From assembly GCA_014529385.2 (NCBI GenBank), contig CM043959.1, positions 55,184,253 to 55,244,252 of the forward strand: a stretch of DNA of 60,000 nucleotides, given 5' to 3'. The position numbers were made by a program, and so were the translations under genes. Shown piece after piece: positions 25,375 through 38,275 of this stretch (position 1 is the first letter of the stretch; each line of letters opens with the position of its first letter). The notes under the pieces are model-generated. The model was not told where the DNA came from. It saw nothing but the letters and a program-made list of their open reading frames with translations, and ran no database searches. This DNA is from Adiantum capillus-veneris. Lineage: Eukaryota; Streptophyta; Polypodiopsida; Polypodiales; Pteridaceae.

Positions 25375-25745
25375 TGGAACGCAACCACGCCCGAGCCGGT
25401 CCCGTCCGAGCCGGGCCCACCTGAGCCGGTCCCATCCGAGCCAGGCCCCCTGGAAGACAACACCTTGACCCGAGCCGGTCCCGTCCCAGCCGGGCCCTCC
25501 TGAGCCGGTGCCGTCCGAGCCAGGACCCCTTGAAGACAACACCTCGACCCGAGCCGGTCCCGTCCGAGCCGGGCCCTCCTGAGCCGGTGCCGTCCAAGCC
25601 AGGACCCCTTGAAGACAACACCTCGACCCGAGCCGGTCCCGTCCGAGCCGGGCCCTCCCTGAGCCGGTCCCGTCCGAGCCAGGCCCTTGAAGACAAAAGC
25701 ACCTTGCCCCGAGCCGGTCCCGTCCGAGCCGGGCCCTTGTTCTCC
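25375..25745. repeat. GC-rich 79-bp minisatellite
   Basis: GAAGACAACACC-type anchors at 25453, 25532, 25611 and 25689 give a period of 78-79 bp. Inside each unit a shorter GAGCCGGTCCCGTCCGAGCC motif is repeated. Because 79 is not a multiple of three, three overlapping open frames appear on the minus strand (141-176 codons, Gly/Asp/Ser-rich) and shorter Pro/Glu-rich ones on the plus strand. I regard them as by-products of the repeat. Confidence 0.9.
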
Positions 25746-25829
25746 GCACGCTTCCGCAAACTCGCCCACCACGCTTCTCCGCATTGACGGCCCAACTCCT
25801 GGGTCGTCACATATCCCCTCTGCCATTTG

Positions 25830-26810
25830 GAATCAACTCCATGGTAGCCTCCCTATGAAGGAAAGCACTAGCACCCACCTCCTCGACCAAGCCTATGTAG
25901 CTGCTACTCCTCCTGTTCAAAGCAAGTAACCTTTATGTGAAGAGCACACCTGGTCAAATTACTTGCATTGAAGGTTCAAAAATTAGAAGCAGTGAAGGAA
26001 ACGAGGGTCAAAAGGGCCTCTAAGGCAAGGGGTAGGGAATGGTCAATAAATGACCAGTCCCATCCGTCAAGGTCATTGGAAGGGGGGCCATCCAACACGC
26101 TACTTGTGCCCGCGTACAGTCTACAACAGGTTACAATTGACGACCTCAACCGGTTGCATGCGCAACATGGTCAAAGCACACATGCCAAGCATAGCCCATT
26201 CGCATTTGAGTTCCCATTCAGAGAATTCCGCTTGTTGACTTGGCATATTTCCATTGCTAGAGAGGTTTATCACGGGTGCTGGCAGGGCGTGCAATCATTG
26301 GTAATGATTGCGAGGAGGTCGACGCATTCATTACAAGTGCTATGATTGGAAAACATTATGTGCCTTGACTTGGTAAGCAGCCCACAGGTTTCCATGAGCT
26401 GAGTTGGCACAACTTGATTGAATGCATGGCAAGCACGTTCTATGTGCTGACCAGGCAGCAATTGGGCGACTGTTGCAGTCGATTCCACTGAGGAAATGCC
26501 AGGGGATGGAGGGTTGTGATCTTCTACCCCGCGACCAACAACCTTGACGGATGAGAGAAGAGCTCCCTTAATAAAGGGCACTGCTTCTCTCTCTTCCACT
26601 CTCAACTAAGCAGAAAGGAAGCAGAACGCATATCCCTGGTTATAGTTAGATAGTGTATTCAAATTTATAAGTTGTCAGTAATAAAAAATCAAGTTCCAAA
26701 GCATTGTTTGTATATGACAACATTTTGTTGTATCTTTTCTCTCATTTTTCCCACAACAAGCAACCTGGTGTTGATTGCGGCTCACCGACCACATTCAAAA
26801 TACCCCGACA
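25830..26810. other. Unassigned DNA between two copia remnants
   Basis: Open frames on the plus strand (25968-26345) and minus strand (26270-26605) overlap, and neither shows a known domain. No repeat structure is visible. Confidence 0.4.
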
Positions 26811-26814
26811 ACTC

Positions 26815-29800
26815 TTTCTTTTCTTGATCTTTCTTGACAAGACCACGAGAATGCATTACATATACTTTCTCAAATATATCACCATTCAAGAAAGCAATAA
26901 CAATTTGTCTCATTGATATACATTCCATCCAAAGTGAGCTACCAATGCACATAGAAAACGAACATTAGTCATACGAAAAGTGGAGAAAAAGTCTCTTTGT
27001 AGCCGATGCTTTTTTGTTGTGCATAACCTTTTGCAACAAGTCTGGTTTTGTAATGATCAATCTCACCATCCGGCTTACGTTTCAACTTGTAAACCCACTT
27101 TGTACCAATGGCCTTTTTTCTAGGAGGCAAATTACATAAAGTCCATGTTTCATTTTCTACAAATACATCATATTTTGATTACATTGTAGCCATCCGATTT
27201 TTTGAATTATGTGCATCAAAAGAAAGAGATTCCTCTTTATCACATAATTAGAAACAACCAAAGCATATGACAATCTGATGTATATAATGTGTGACAAAAA
27301 CTTGAATGAGTACGACTAGACATAGATGCATCCAATTCATTGTCATGCAAAGTATGCACCAACCATTTTTCCATGCCCCTAGCCTCTTCATTCTTAGCCC
27401 TTTTTGCATCAAGTACATCATGTACATCTGCATCAATAACATTTTTTGAAACCCTTATAGGTTGTACATTTGCCTCATTGGAACTTACATTTAAGTTTCC
27501 ACGATTGAAAAGAGGCAATAAAGTGTCATAAATGTCTTATGAGATTACATTACTATCGTTGGTATGTGATAACAAAGGTTGAATAGAATCTTTCAAAATA
27601 CAACATCTCGTGAAACCAAGATACATTTTGTTTGCCGATGGTATACTTTTAACCTTTGCTTTCAGGAATGTAACCAACAAAAATGCATTTGATAGTATTA
27701 TCATCCAATTTTCAGTGTTTCTTTTGTGGTACCAAAGGATAAAGCTAAGCAACCAAAGACGTGCATGTGATTGATAGATGTCTTCTTATCATGCCATGCT
27801 TCATAAGGAGTCTTAGACTACAAGGATTTGGTGGGACATGTGCTAAGTACATAAGCAGCACACATGATAACCTCAAGCCAAAATGGATGTGGTAAAGCTT
27901 GGCTCTTGACCATACATCGTGCATCTACATAAGTTTTTTGTTTTCTTTTAGCAACACCATTTTGATGAGGCATATATGACGCTCTACATTGGTGTTTTAT
28001 CTCATGACTAAAAAATAATCATCAAACTCATGAGACATATACGTCCCCCCTCGATTTGAACGGAGGGTGTCCATAGTACATTTAGAGATATTTTCAATCA
28101 TAACCAAAAATTACTTGAGCACATGAACACTTTGGACTTAGCTTTAAGAGGATAAACCCATGCATACCTAGAGTAATCATCAATGAAAGTCACAAAGTAT
28201 AGGTAATTACCCAAGGATGGAGTTTGCATAGGCCCATAAACATCGCTCTGCACAAGTTGTAACTTGTATGTAGCCCTTATTGAACCATCCTTTGGAAACT
28301 TTGAATGCTGCATCTTACCCAAAATACAGTCTGCATGAACATGCTTAGAAGGTGCTTCAAGAGGAGGGAAAGAAGCAACCATATCATATTTCTGTAAAAG
28401 TAGCAAACTAACAAAATTTAGATGCCCAAAATATGCATGTCAAAGTTTTGCATCTGGAACAACTTTTGAATCCACAACTGCATTTGCATAATTTTTCCCA
28501 CACTTGCCATACAACCCACGACACAGAATGCCAAATGCAACAATTTCATCACTAGAACTGAGATCATGGACTGCACATCTGTCATCCACAAATTTGACAA
28601 GAAGACCAAGTCTTGCAAGTGTAGATATAGACAAAAGGTTCTTTTTATCCCTGGTACATAAAGTGCATCAACAAGTGTGAAAGAACTATCACTCGCCGTA
28701 GTTAGCATAATCTGTCCAAATCTCTTGACCAGATAAGAGGCATTGTGGCACAAGTGACTGTATTCTTGTGAGGGACAACCTCGAGAGAAGTAAACAATTC
28801 ACGACATGAAGTGATATGCTTTGTAGCACCGGCTTTAAAGTACCAAACATGTGACTCTGCAGGAATTGACATACATGCATCATGGGAAAAATGATCATAA
28901 GTACACTCTACATTGAATGCCCATTTTGCATCTACATCATCATCACCATCTTCATTTATGAAAGATTCTAAATTAACTTCATTGGTAGTAGATCCAACCT
29001 CTTTCTTCTTGGCTTCTTTGGCCTTCAACTTAGGACATTGCTTAATCAAGTGATTATTAGCTTTGCAATAATGGCAACACATCTTGATCTTGCCTTTTTC
29101 ACATGAATTTCCAAATGAGTTGCTGCCAACAAAAGCACTAGACACATGTGACCTGCTACTCATAGAAGAACCTCGAGAAGTGGTTGTTGTATTGTTACCA
29201 CTTCCTCTTTGAGAAGCAACAAAAGCCTGTTCAATTCCACATTGTTTAGCCTCGTTTTGTCTTGAAAGTGACTCATGTAATAGCAATGTGGCATAATGCA
29301 TCAAACTTGACAGTTTGAGGGTTCTATTGAGTCATAAGTCTGTATGTACTAGGAAAAAAATCGAGGATAGTCTATGTAAGTGAACTGACAGAAATAACTT
29401 CACCTATAGAAATGAGTTTCTCATTGATATCCTTGATACCAGCAAGAAAAGTGTCCATGTCATCTTCCTCTTGCATAATCTTTTACTCTAGCTCTTTAAG
29501 TAGCAATGTAGAGCGACTTGCATAAAGACCAACCATAGTATCCAAAGTCTGTTTTGTTGATTTTGTTGAGTGAACGTGAGCCGTAATAGTGCACTTCACA
29601 GATAATGAAATTAATATATGAGCCTGAACATCTCTTACATTCCAACAAGATTTCTCATTTGTAGGCAAAACAACTCTAGCAATCTTAGATCTGTTAGAAC
29701 GTGCAACATTCTCAATGGAGCCTGTATCCACAAAAGGAAAACACACATCAATGCCCTGCGTAACATTCCATAGGCCCTCTGAAACAAGAATATGCGTCAT

Positions 29801-29840
29801 CATGTAAATTGTTAGCAAATGGATCAAACGGGCACCCTCC
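26815..29840 (-). mobile_element. Ty1/copia remnant, copy 2, same family as copy 1
   Basis: Minus-strand copy related throughout to the 5.2-10.3 kb element. Gag (29483-29827, LVSEGLWNVTQGIDV), CCHC region CHYCKANNHLIKQCP (28702-29304), protease-like WYFKAGATKHITS (Lys in place of the Ser of the DSG motif region), GAG-pre-integrase and integrase (28098-28406) and the first part of RT (27000-27520) are visible. It ends in the RT palm near 26815. RNase H and both LTRs are missing. Several frames are joined by frameshifts, so it is older than copy 1. Confidence 0.9.
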
Positions 29841-30425
29841 TAGTTGGTCACCTCTTCACAAAGCCATCAATTTTGTACTCTTATTATTTTTTCCAAGAAA
29901 GCCTTGTAACTAAGAGAAACTATGATTATTAAGCCGAATGATTACTGAGCCATATCTGTGTAATATATAAGTTGTACTCTCTGATTTTGAGTTTTGAGCC
30001 TTGTAAGCCAACCACTGGCCAAAAGAGTCCTATGTATAAAGTTCAAATTTTTAAGTTTGAACACAATCCTTTGTATCATTATCTAAAGTTTTGGAGCTTT
30101 TGAGCGTACGACTGAAAGCGTCTACTCTCAAGCACTTTGTAATAGAGTTTTCTCAAGCTCTAGCAATCCAAGTTTTTTTCCGACATGTGCATTGTGTTCC
30201 TTGTCTTGTGCTCTTTAAGTTAAATATAATCATTTTCAATTTCAAGGTGCTTCGGGACGGCCTATTTGCAAGCTAAATATGTTTTTTTGAGTGCATAATT
30301 GGTTGTTTTTTGACGTCCCGACCCTAAGAGAGTGTTCCTAGACCATAGGACATCCTTTTTGAATACTTTTGTTGCAGTTTTGAGGACCTTGATCATGCTA
30401 AATCTGTGAGAATGCATGTGTGCAG
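29841..30425. other. Intergenic DNA without a recognisable gene
   Basis: No coding, LTR or repeat signal that I can support. Confidence 0.45.
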
Positions 30426-30433
30426 AAGCAAGC

Positions 30434-30436
30434 GAG

Positions 30437-30505
<69 letters not shown>
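30434..30505. repeat. (GA)n microsatellite
   Basis: A GA run of about 70 bp. The Ser-Leu frame on the minus strand is an artefact. Confidence 0.95.
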
Positions 30506-30508
<3 letters not shown>

Positions 30509-30509
30509 C

Positions 30510-32990
30510 ACCAAAATGCTATGTGTAGGAAGAGGGGGCGATCAGCCCCCATACTACCATGAGTAGAAGACCTTGTCCATACAATCAGATGTGTGTGGAA
30601 GTGGGTACCCTCTGGCCCCGTAAATAGGTGCCCAAGGGGAGGTAGGGAAAGGCCTGATAAAAATCCCCACAACCCAACATAAAAATGATATATGAAAATA
30701 TATGTGGACGATCAGAAAAAAGTGGGCGATCGGTCCCAAACTCGGGCGGCCGGACCAGGTACAACCTAGACTATGGAGCCCGGAGACATACTAGCCGTAC
30801 AAGTATGCCCTAGACCTGTGAAGCAGTAGAGTTGTGTAAGTCTAACATCCCCTCTCAGCACCTTATGTTGAACAAACCGCATGAAGTTGAAGATGTGAGG
30901 CAAATGGTGAAAATGTATGCTCCAATGTCTGCAGCAGTCTGGGGTGTCCCAACCACCAAGAAATCTCCACGGTAAAGTGTCGTCACAAGCAGTGTAGCAA
31001 ACTATTGTACTCCGTCTATACATGGTGGAGATACTGCGTGAAAGTCCCGAACTAAGTGTGAAAACAACTCCTTGTCGTAAAAGCAGTGCCAATAGACGTG
31101 TAAGTGTACTGCCCAATAGGATATGTGGTGTTTGTAGTCAAAACATCTGGAGAAAATGGAGAAGCCCAGGAACCATCATGAGAATGACCGGAAGCCACTG
31201 CATGAACCTTCAATCCATTGTTGCTAGGTAGCTAAGCTGTGTGAAACTCTAGGAAGATTAGATGTAGTAATCTGCGTCGTAATCGTCCTCCGAATCAAGG
31301 AAAGCCAGACTAAACACTCTGCACAGTAGAATCTACCGTAAGCTACAGCAATCAACAAGAGACCGCACAAACCACCAGGATGGTTTCTTATCAATAGGTA
31401 GGGTAATCCAAGATGAAGGGAAAGCCAGACTCAATAGTCTACGCTGTGAAGGGCCTCTGAGAAGAGGTGTGGTCAAACCAAGGTGTCTGCACCGTAATTA
31501 TCTTGTAGAAGAAGGGAAGCCAAACTGAGCATTCTACACTGTGAAGATCCTGTGAGAAGAAGAAACGCCAGACCAATATTTCTGCGCCGTCTTGCCTATA
31601 TCTCCTGCCTACAATCCTCTGTTGTCAACCAAAACAGAATCCGTGCCAAAAACACCACCAAACCGCAACTCGGTGTGGCTCTCAATGTGAATGAGCTGGG
31701 AGTGGCCTACTGCCTAGGTCAGGGGATAAGTCTGTTGTAAGATTACCAAGGGTGAGTGTAAGAAACTCTAAAGGTAGCAATCCAAATGATCATGAGTGTA
31801 GAAGACCAAATGCACTACCATCCAAGCCAAGCTCCGGGTGACTCCGGATGTAGTCGCGGAATGCCTGATCTCCCGCATCTTGCGGGTAATTACTCCAAGA
31901 GAGTCCAAAGCACTGAAGTCCCACTCCAGTCTATAGATCCAAGCAATGAAACTATCCAAGAAGAGATCCAAGATCCTCTCCCTAAGTCCATGTAGATGCT
32001 CATGCGTAAGCAAGTGATCTGACGTGTCGAGGTCAAGTGGCAAGTGTCTGTCCACCCAACATGGTGGTGGCTTCTCTCGGAATGTCAAAATCCCATATGC
32101 CATGAGCATGGCCATATCTCGTGTGAACTTCTTTGATGAGTGCATAGGTGTGTCCATAGAAAAACACAAGTCACCACCCCCTCTAGAGTGCACAACCACC
32201 GAATGATGGCTGAAATGAATGGATCTCCAAAGGATCGTACACCTAGATAATCAAGTCGATGTCGAAGATACCGTGTAGTGTAGCAATCACTAAGAGACCG
32301 CCATCGGATGGTGTCCTGGCAGGAGCTAACTTCATCCTCTGTAAAAAAACACAAGCCATGTGGTTGCTATCCACCCAAAAATGCTGCAAAGGGTGCTGAA
32401 AATGTTGTTGTAATAGAGATTTCAGTGTGCATGTATGCCATCGATCGGGGGGAGCGTCAAAGAGCGTCAGAGAAGGGGTTCTCACACTTCTCAGCCGTCG
32501 GAGGGCTGAAAACAGAGAAAAAAAGAAAGTAATAAGTGTCGAAAAAGTGCCGGTTGGATGTAGATACCTGACAATGGCGTATGTCTGCAAATTCTAGTCA
32601 ATGTAGAAGGCTCCTGTGAGTGCCTTAGCCGCTCCCGTGTATGCAAGAGGCTAAGCGTTTGCGGAAAATGCAACCACCTCAAAAAATGCCAGCTGATCCA
32701 AAAACACAAATCTAGATAAAAAAACGCAGGGCAGATTTGGGGCGTTTTGGTGCATTTTGTTGCAGAGAGGGGGTGCCAAGAGAGGGAGGATGAGATCATG
32801 GCATGGGAATACAAAAACTCAAGGCTGAACTATGAAAATGTAGAGCAATGCAAAAATGCTAGGCTAAATTTTAGCACTTCTCGCAATGAAAAGCTGCAAA
32901 AATGCCAGCGCTAGCCTTGGTAGGCTCCCTTGTTCTGATGTATGCCCTACCCATGAAGGAGGATGAACTACCCATGTTCTATCGAGCTCT
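30510..32990. other. Non-coding or unrecognised DNA with short degenerate repeats
   Basis: Between about 31290 and 31600 a segment of the form GCCAGACT(A/C)A, TCT(G/A)C(A/G)C, GTGAAG is repeated about four times with heavy divergence. A segment AGCAATCA(A/C)(C/T)AAGAGACCGC occurs near 31348 and 32284. The open frames on both strands lack any recognisable domain. This may be old repeat DNA. Confidence 0.4.
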
Positions 32991-33700
32991 ATACCCAATC
33001 TAGAATGAACTAGCAGAGAAAATGAGATACATTAAGATTGTAGATCATATCAGAGAATGGTATGAGCAAAGTACTGCCTTATGGGTGGCATGGAAGTCGG
33101 TGCCCAAGGACACAGTCTCAAAGCTCAAAGACAACCTTATCAACTTGAGAGACATGATGACTTAATGGAAATCTTGGGTCAGCCAATTGATAAGATACAC
33201 AAATGAATTAATTTATCTATCAGTTGAGGACTTGAAAATCCATCAAAAGGAATTGGCCACAATTCAGAGCCAGAATTTAGAGAGATGTTTGAAGTCTTGT
33301 TTGAAGCTCGGATCAAGTCCAATCAACTTGACCAAGCTAGGTGGATCTAGACTGCATCCATCTACCATAAGCTGGCCAGGAGAAAATTGACATCATCCTT
33401 ATATAAGAACCTAGCATGGCTTGACACCCTATGAAATAAAGATGCTGACAAAAAGGAGTAAGAAAAAGAGATTTATTGAATTATCTAGAAGGAAAATGAA
33501 ACCTCCACCACTCCTCAATAGCATCTGATGGCCATACTTGCACAACCTCCAAGTCAACAAATTTAGAAACCTAAAGTTAAGACGACTCTAGATAAAATCA
33601 TTCCAAAGATCTACTCTCCAAATTCTTGTACTTCAAATCATTATCCAAATTTGAATACAATTTCAGTGGTATTATAATCTAAAGTTTTTTTCCTTTCAGT
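32991..33700 (+). pseudogene. Unrecognised decaying ORF
   Basis: A plus-strand reading (ELAEKMRYIKIVDHIREW, then WYEQSTALWVAWKSVPK, then REMFEVLFEARIKSNQLDQA in another frame) has a helical, coding-like composition but is broken by stops and at least one frameshift. It could be a gag-like or element-encoded relic. No domain was identified. Confidence 0.25.
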
Positions 33701-33760
33701 TCAGTTGTCCCTATCATCTGCTCATTTGAAGTCTGAGTCTGCCATCTAGTAATCTAAAAT

Positions 33761-34234
33761 CTAAACTTGATCATTTACTCTGAGACTAACTCTAGAATAG
33801 CTATCAAAGAGATCTAGCTCATTCCATCTTCCCCTTGGTATATTAGAAGCATTAGCTATACCCTTGGCATCAAAAAGCTTGGCCCCATGTGTAGTTGGCA
33901 TGTCTTCATTAGCATGCTTGGCCTCTTGAGCTATTGAAATATCTTTATTGGCAGCCTTGGCTGCATCGACCATTGGGATATCTTCATCAATAGTTGGCAT
34001 CACATCACCATTACCCTTGGCATCAACAGGCTTGGTCTCTATGTTGTCACTTATGTGTGGCTCCTCTTTGTCCAAATTTATGGTCTTAGGGACTCTCCTT
34101 TTTATCTTTGCTTCACTCGATGCACATGGCCTACCTTCCACATTAGACCCCCCTTGGCTGTCCACAATTGTGTTTGAAGCCTTCAGGCCTTGCTCACCCC
34201 CTTGGCCTTTTACAACAGTATTCTTCAAATCCAT
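33761..34234 (-). other. Open frame of unknown significance
   Basis: 158 codons on the minus strand with an internally repetitive middle (KHANEDMPTTHGAKLFDAKG and similar variants). The composition is hydrophilic and no domain is recognised. It may be a fragment of an element-encoded protein or chance. Confidence 0.25.
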
Positions 34235-35930
34235 AGTACATCCTATACTTCCTTGGTAGCATCATCCTAAGCAAACACATTACCAATGGCACGCTTGATA
34301 AGACCTTAGCCCTCCTTGAAGTCCTCTACAAACGTTCCCATCTTGACACCCTTATTCTCTAGCTACATGATTAGAAAGCATGAACAAATGTTTTGATCAA
34401 ACAACACAATCAACACAAAAGATTAATTAACATGCAAAAAAATTTCCTATGTACTCTTCAAACTAGATTTATTGGTGATCTAGGCCTTTGCCTCCACAGG
34501 GGGATTGTTGTGTCACAACCAGGCTTAGCACAATAAGTACTACTCTGCAACAGAACATTAAAGCATAGCAGATGGTGCTAATGTCGGCAAGAAAGCATGA
34601 AGATACCAAAAACATATGAAGCCTCCAAGTCCTCCCCACAAGCTACCATAACCCAAAGACACGAATGGTATTCTCAGCATCCGCAATAAGAGGCCTTGGC
34701 AACGCGGTGAACTCTTACCCCTCTTTACATCTACAATGACCTTGCTAACAAAATCAAATTGGTCTTGCCCTTCCTTGCACTCAACCTCAAGCTGCTCATA
34801 TTCTTTCTATAAAACAGAAGAGAGAGGATTAAGTAGATAAGCAGCTTAACATCTCAAGTTCCATAATGGCCAATCATACAAAAGTAAGTGGAGGAAGTGG
34901 TAGTAAAAACTTAAACCCAGCAATACAAATCAGTCCCAAAGCACCAAGACTACTAAATGTACCGAGCAGTTCTAATTTTAGCCAAAAGTACCAGACACTT
35001 TTGTACCCAAACTAAACCAAAAGTAACTCAATTAGATGTTTTTATAAACAAAACATAATGTTACTAGAAGTACTAAAGGTTGAAAAGTACCAAAAGTTCC
35101 AAAAGTACCAAACTTACCAATATATTAGCTGCACAAAAAGTAACAAACCGACAAAAACTAATTCACGCTTTGTATCCCTCAAAATCATCCTTAATTCTCT
35201 TCACCATGGCATCTGAGCCTTTTGTGCGTGAGCATATTTTCCTTCTTCTATTGGATATTATCCCTTAGTTTTGTTAGCCTACTCGTGGTAGTTGTAGTCT
35301 TCCTAGGCATCCTATCCAGTGACACCTACAAATCAGTGACGTAATCAACTACTGGCCCGAGGTATGCATGTTGTATCTTTGTTTAGATGTTTCTTCCACT
35401 TTGTGTCATGTGAGGCTTCTTGTTATGATGGGGGAAACCTCCATGAGAGGCTCTATTAGGCCTCCTCCAAGTTTCAACCTTTCTTTTCAAACCTCCCACC
35501 CTGCTGATACACATATTGAGCATACTCACAAAACTAGGCTTATGCCATCTTATGGGCTATAGGGTTCTTCTTTGTTGCATGGTACCTTTTCAATGCATGG
35601 CACCAAACTTACTTGTAATCTCCCCATATAATAAAGGGTATTGATAAACTTAATGATACAACAATGTGCAATCATCGACCAAGTGGGGATGCACATTATT
35701 CAAGTAAATCTTGAGTTCCTTTAGTACTCCTATCTAAGCATTAATATCCATTGATAGGTAGGTAGGTCATCATCATTGAGGTCCTTAAAAAGCACCCCCT
35801 CTAGACTCAACTCTTCTTCCTCATTTAATTCCTCTATTGTGTAGCAAAACTTGATTGAGGAGAGGATATTCTTCCATTTTATTTTTACCTGAAATGTAAA
35901 CGGCATTCAAACTGGCTAGACATGCCTTAC
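34235..35930. other. Intergenic DNA without a recognisable gene
   Basis: Contains a cluster of short AAAAGTACCAAA-type words near 34.95-35.12 kb. Otherwise no supported feature. Confidence 0.4.
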
Positions 35931-35939
35931 AAGCTTCAA

Positions 35940-36475
35940 AGTGGTGACATACAGTACCAAATCTGGTAATGTATAGACCATAAATTCACAACATGCACAC
36001 TATACTAAATACTACCAAATTTGGTACTAAGTAGAACATGGTTTCACAGCATGCATACTATATGCAACTCATAAATGTGCCTCCTACAAGACATAATGTG
36101 GTTTTTTTACTCGTTCAAGGTTGTAGCACATCCAAATATGCATACCTAGTACTGTATAGAATTAAATTCATAACATGCATATTGTACTAAATAGTACCAA
36201 GTTCGAGACTATTTAGTACCAAATTTGAGACTATTTAGTACCAAATTTTTTATCATGTAGAATATAATTTCACAACATGCATACTATCCAAGACACTACC
36301 AAATTTGATACTATTTAGTATCAAATATGATACTGTGTGGAATATAGTTTCACATCATTCGTTCTATAATTAACTCAAAAATATGCATCTCTTAACACAT
36401 AATCTGGTCCCGCTCAAAGTTGTATCACATTGAAACATGCATGCATACCTAGTATTGCATAACAAAATACTCAAG
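35940..36475. repeat. Degenerate repeats with TACCAAATTTGGTA palindromes
   Basis: About four diverged units carry TACCAAATTTG(G/A)TA(C/A)T, then AGAA(T/C)(A/T)T(A/G)(G/A)TTTCACA(A/G)CATGCATACTAT, and in two units GCACATCCAAATATGCATACCTAGTA-like sequence. The central TACCAAATTTGGTA is a perfect palindrome in the second unit. It looks like an old satellite or a repeated part of an element. Confidence 0.6.
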
Positions 36476-36801
36476 CATGCAAGCTTTAACCAAATGGAAA
36501 ATCAGTTTACATTTATCAAAACACAGATCTCTAAAGTCAAAAACATAGTTGATTGCATACACACGTGCATATATGCAAAGAGGCCTTCAAATATGTGTGG
36601 TTCAAACATGAGCAAAGGTAACAAAGTAATAGTATGGATCTTTTGAATTTATAAGGGAGAAACAAAATTACAACTTAACACCGGGTTTTGAGTTAGAAAA
36701 CACTAGGGACAGGCGCAAAGGCCAAGTTTCAGACTTTACAAAGAGTGGTCTACTACTTTCCGAGGGTTTAGGGTTCACAGTAACCATGTAGTCCTTTTCC
36801 T

Positions 36802-37198
36802 TCACAGCCGAACTATCTCTTCCGGAAGCCTGTTAGCAAAGTTAATGGCTTCCTCATATTTACTGGCTAGCTCAAGCACTTCATCCTTCATCTCTTGTAG
36901 CCAATTATAGATAGCCTCTACAGAGCCATTCTCGGCGAGCAATCGCTGCAGGTCTTCAGGCCTTCTTGCTTCCAGAGAGTCTTTAAGGATTGAGATAATG
37001 TGCCTGACGATCAACATTTGTTCCAGCTTCAGGCTAGCATCCTGCACAGAGCATTTAGCAAATAATCTCTTCAAACTAGGAGCTTGGAAATTGGGACCAG
37101 AAAGCAAAGAATTACCAGTGGCTTACCTTGAGAATTGACTCCCGTGTTGACAGCAGCCACTCTCGGGCTGTGTCGATCGAGAACAGTAAGGGTAACAT
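36802..37198 (-). CDS. Two-exon gene for a 103-aa helical protein, divergent from the H3-Ulp1 gene
   Basis: Exon 1 is 37127-37198 (ATG at 37198; MLPLLFSIDTAREWLLSTRE). The intron is 37042-37126 (85 nt, donor AAG|GTAAGC, acceptor TGTGCAG|GATG). Exon 2 is 36802-37041 (80 codons including the stop). The exons join in phase 0 to give 103 aa without stops. The protein is almost entirely helical by inspection (DASLKLEQMLIVRHIISILK, DEVLELASKYEEAINFANRL). I recognise no family; despite the length it has no histone H4 motifs. It is divergent from the H3-Ulp1 gene, with the 106-bp hairpin array between them, so a shared control region is plausible. Confidence 0.5.
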
Positions 37199-37565
37199 CG
37201 AGGGAGGGCCAAGGGGGGATCTCCTGAGGAGGCTCGGATGCGGTCCTGCTGATGCTACGGGAGTATACCTTGGAAAGGCATCACCACTATCCTAAGCTTC
37301 TTGTAGCTGTTCTGCGAAACCCTGAGGGAGGTTCTGAAAAAACTGCTAGTTAAATAGACTAGATGGACATGCCTAAAAAGAAGAGCCTGGGTTCTGGCTT
37401 ATGAGTGGTTTGTGAGGGGTGGTACCGCTATGCGGTTTCATGAGAGGTAGATGTGGGAGAGAGAAGCAATGGTACCACCCCCCCTAGATTAGGGGAGGTG
37501 ATGGGAGGGGATGACATGACAGTTAGGACCGCATGGACTTAAACGTCTCCTTCCCATTGGTATTT
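37199..37565. other. Upstream flank of the 103-aa gene
   Basis: Contains a short GC-rich part near 37190-37260 that is open in two minus-strand frames, so the gene might begin further upstream. Otherwise nothing recognisable. Confidence 0.35.
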
Positions 37566-37569
37566 TGTT

Positions 37570-38215
37570 GCGGGGGATGCAAACCTGTTCGCTTGCTATT
37601 ACACTTTTCTGAGGTCACTACCAAGTGAATAAGGTATTTTGTTGCAGGGGATGCAAACCTGTTCGCTTGGTACTGGCCTCAGAAAATATAAGTGATGCCT
37701 GCTATTACTATTTCTTGAGGTCATTACCGAGCGAATAAGGGAAGGCAAACTCTTTTCGATGCACCAGTTCGCTTGGTACTGACCTCAAAAACATAAGTGA
37801 TGTCTGCTATTACTATTTCCTGAGGTCATTACCGAGCGAATAAGGGAAGGAAAACTCTTTCCGATGCACCTGTTCGATTGGTACTGACCTCAGAAAATAT
37901 AAGTGATGTCTGCTATTACTATTTCCTGAGGTCATTATTGAGCGAATAAGGGAAGGCAAACTCTTTCCAATGCACCTGTTTGCTTGGTACTGACCTCAGA
38001 AAATATAAGTGATGTCTGTTATTACTATTTTCTGAGGTCATTACTGAGCGAATAAGGGAATGCAAACTCTTTCCGATGCACCTGTTCGCTCAGTCGTGAC
38101 CTCAAAAAATATAAGTGATGTCTGCTATTACTATTTTCTGAGGTCACTACCGAGCGAATAAGGGAAGGCAAACTCTTTCCGACACACCTGTTCGCTTGGT
38201 ACTGACCTTTTCTGA
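37570..38215 (+). repeat. 106-bp tandem array of hairpin units
   Basis: About six units; GTTCG(C/A)TTGG anchors at 37767, 37872, 37978, 38084 and 38190 give a period of 105-106 bp, with diverged units on the left. Each unit holds TTCGCTTGGTACTGACCTCA, then about 35 bp including AAGTGATGTCTGCTATTAC, then TGAGGTCATTACCGAGCGAA: inverted arms of about 20 bp matching at all but two or three positions. AAGGGAAGGCAAACTCTTTC then links to the next unit. The array fills the spacer between two divergent genes. Confidence 0.9.
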
Positions 38216-38275
38216 AATCTGAAGTCCCTTGTGCTGACAAATGAATTGTCTTTTGATGTTATGCTATTTGTAGAG

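Noticed and set aside
25280-25826. Three overlapping minus-strand frames up to 176 codons
   Set aside because: They follow from the 79-bp GC-rich tandem repeat, whose period is not a multiple of three; the same peptide motif appears in all three frames.
36802-37198. Histone H4 partner for the H3-like protein
   Set aside because: The length of 103 aa matches H4, but none of the H4 sequence motifs are present.
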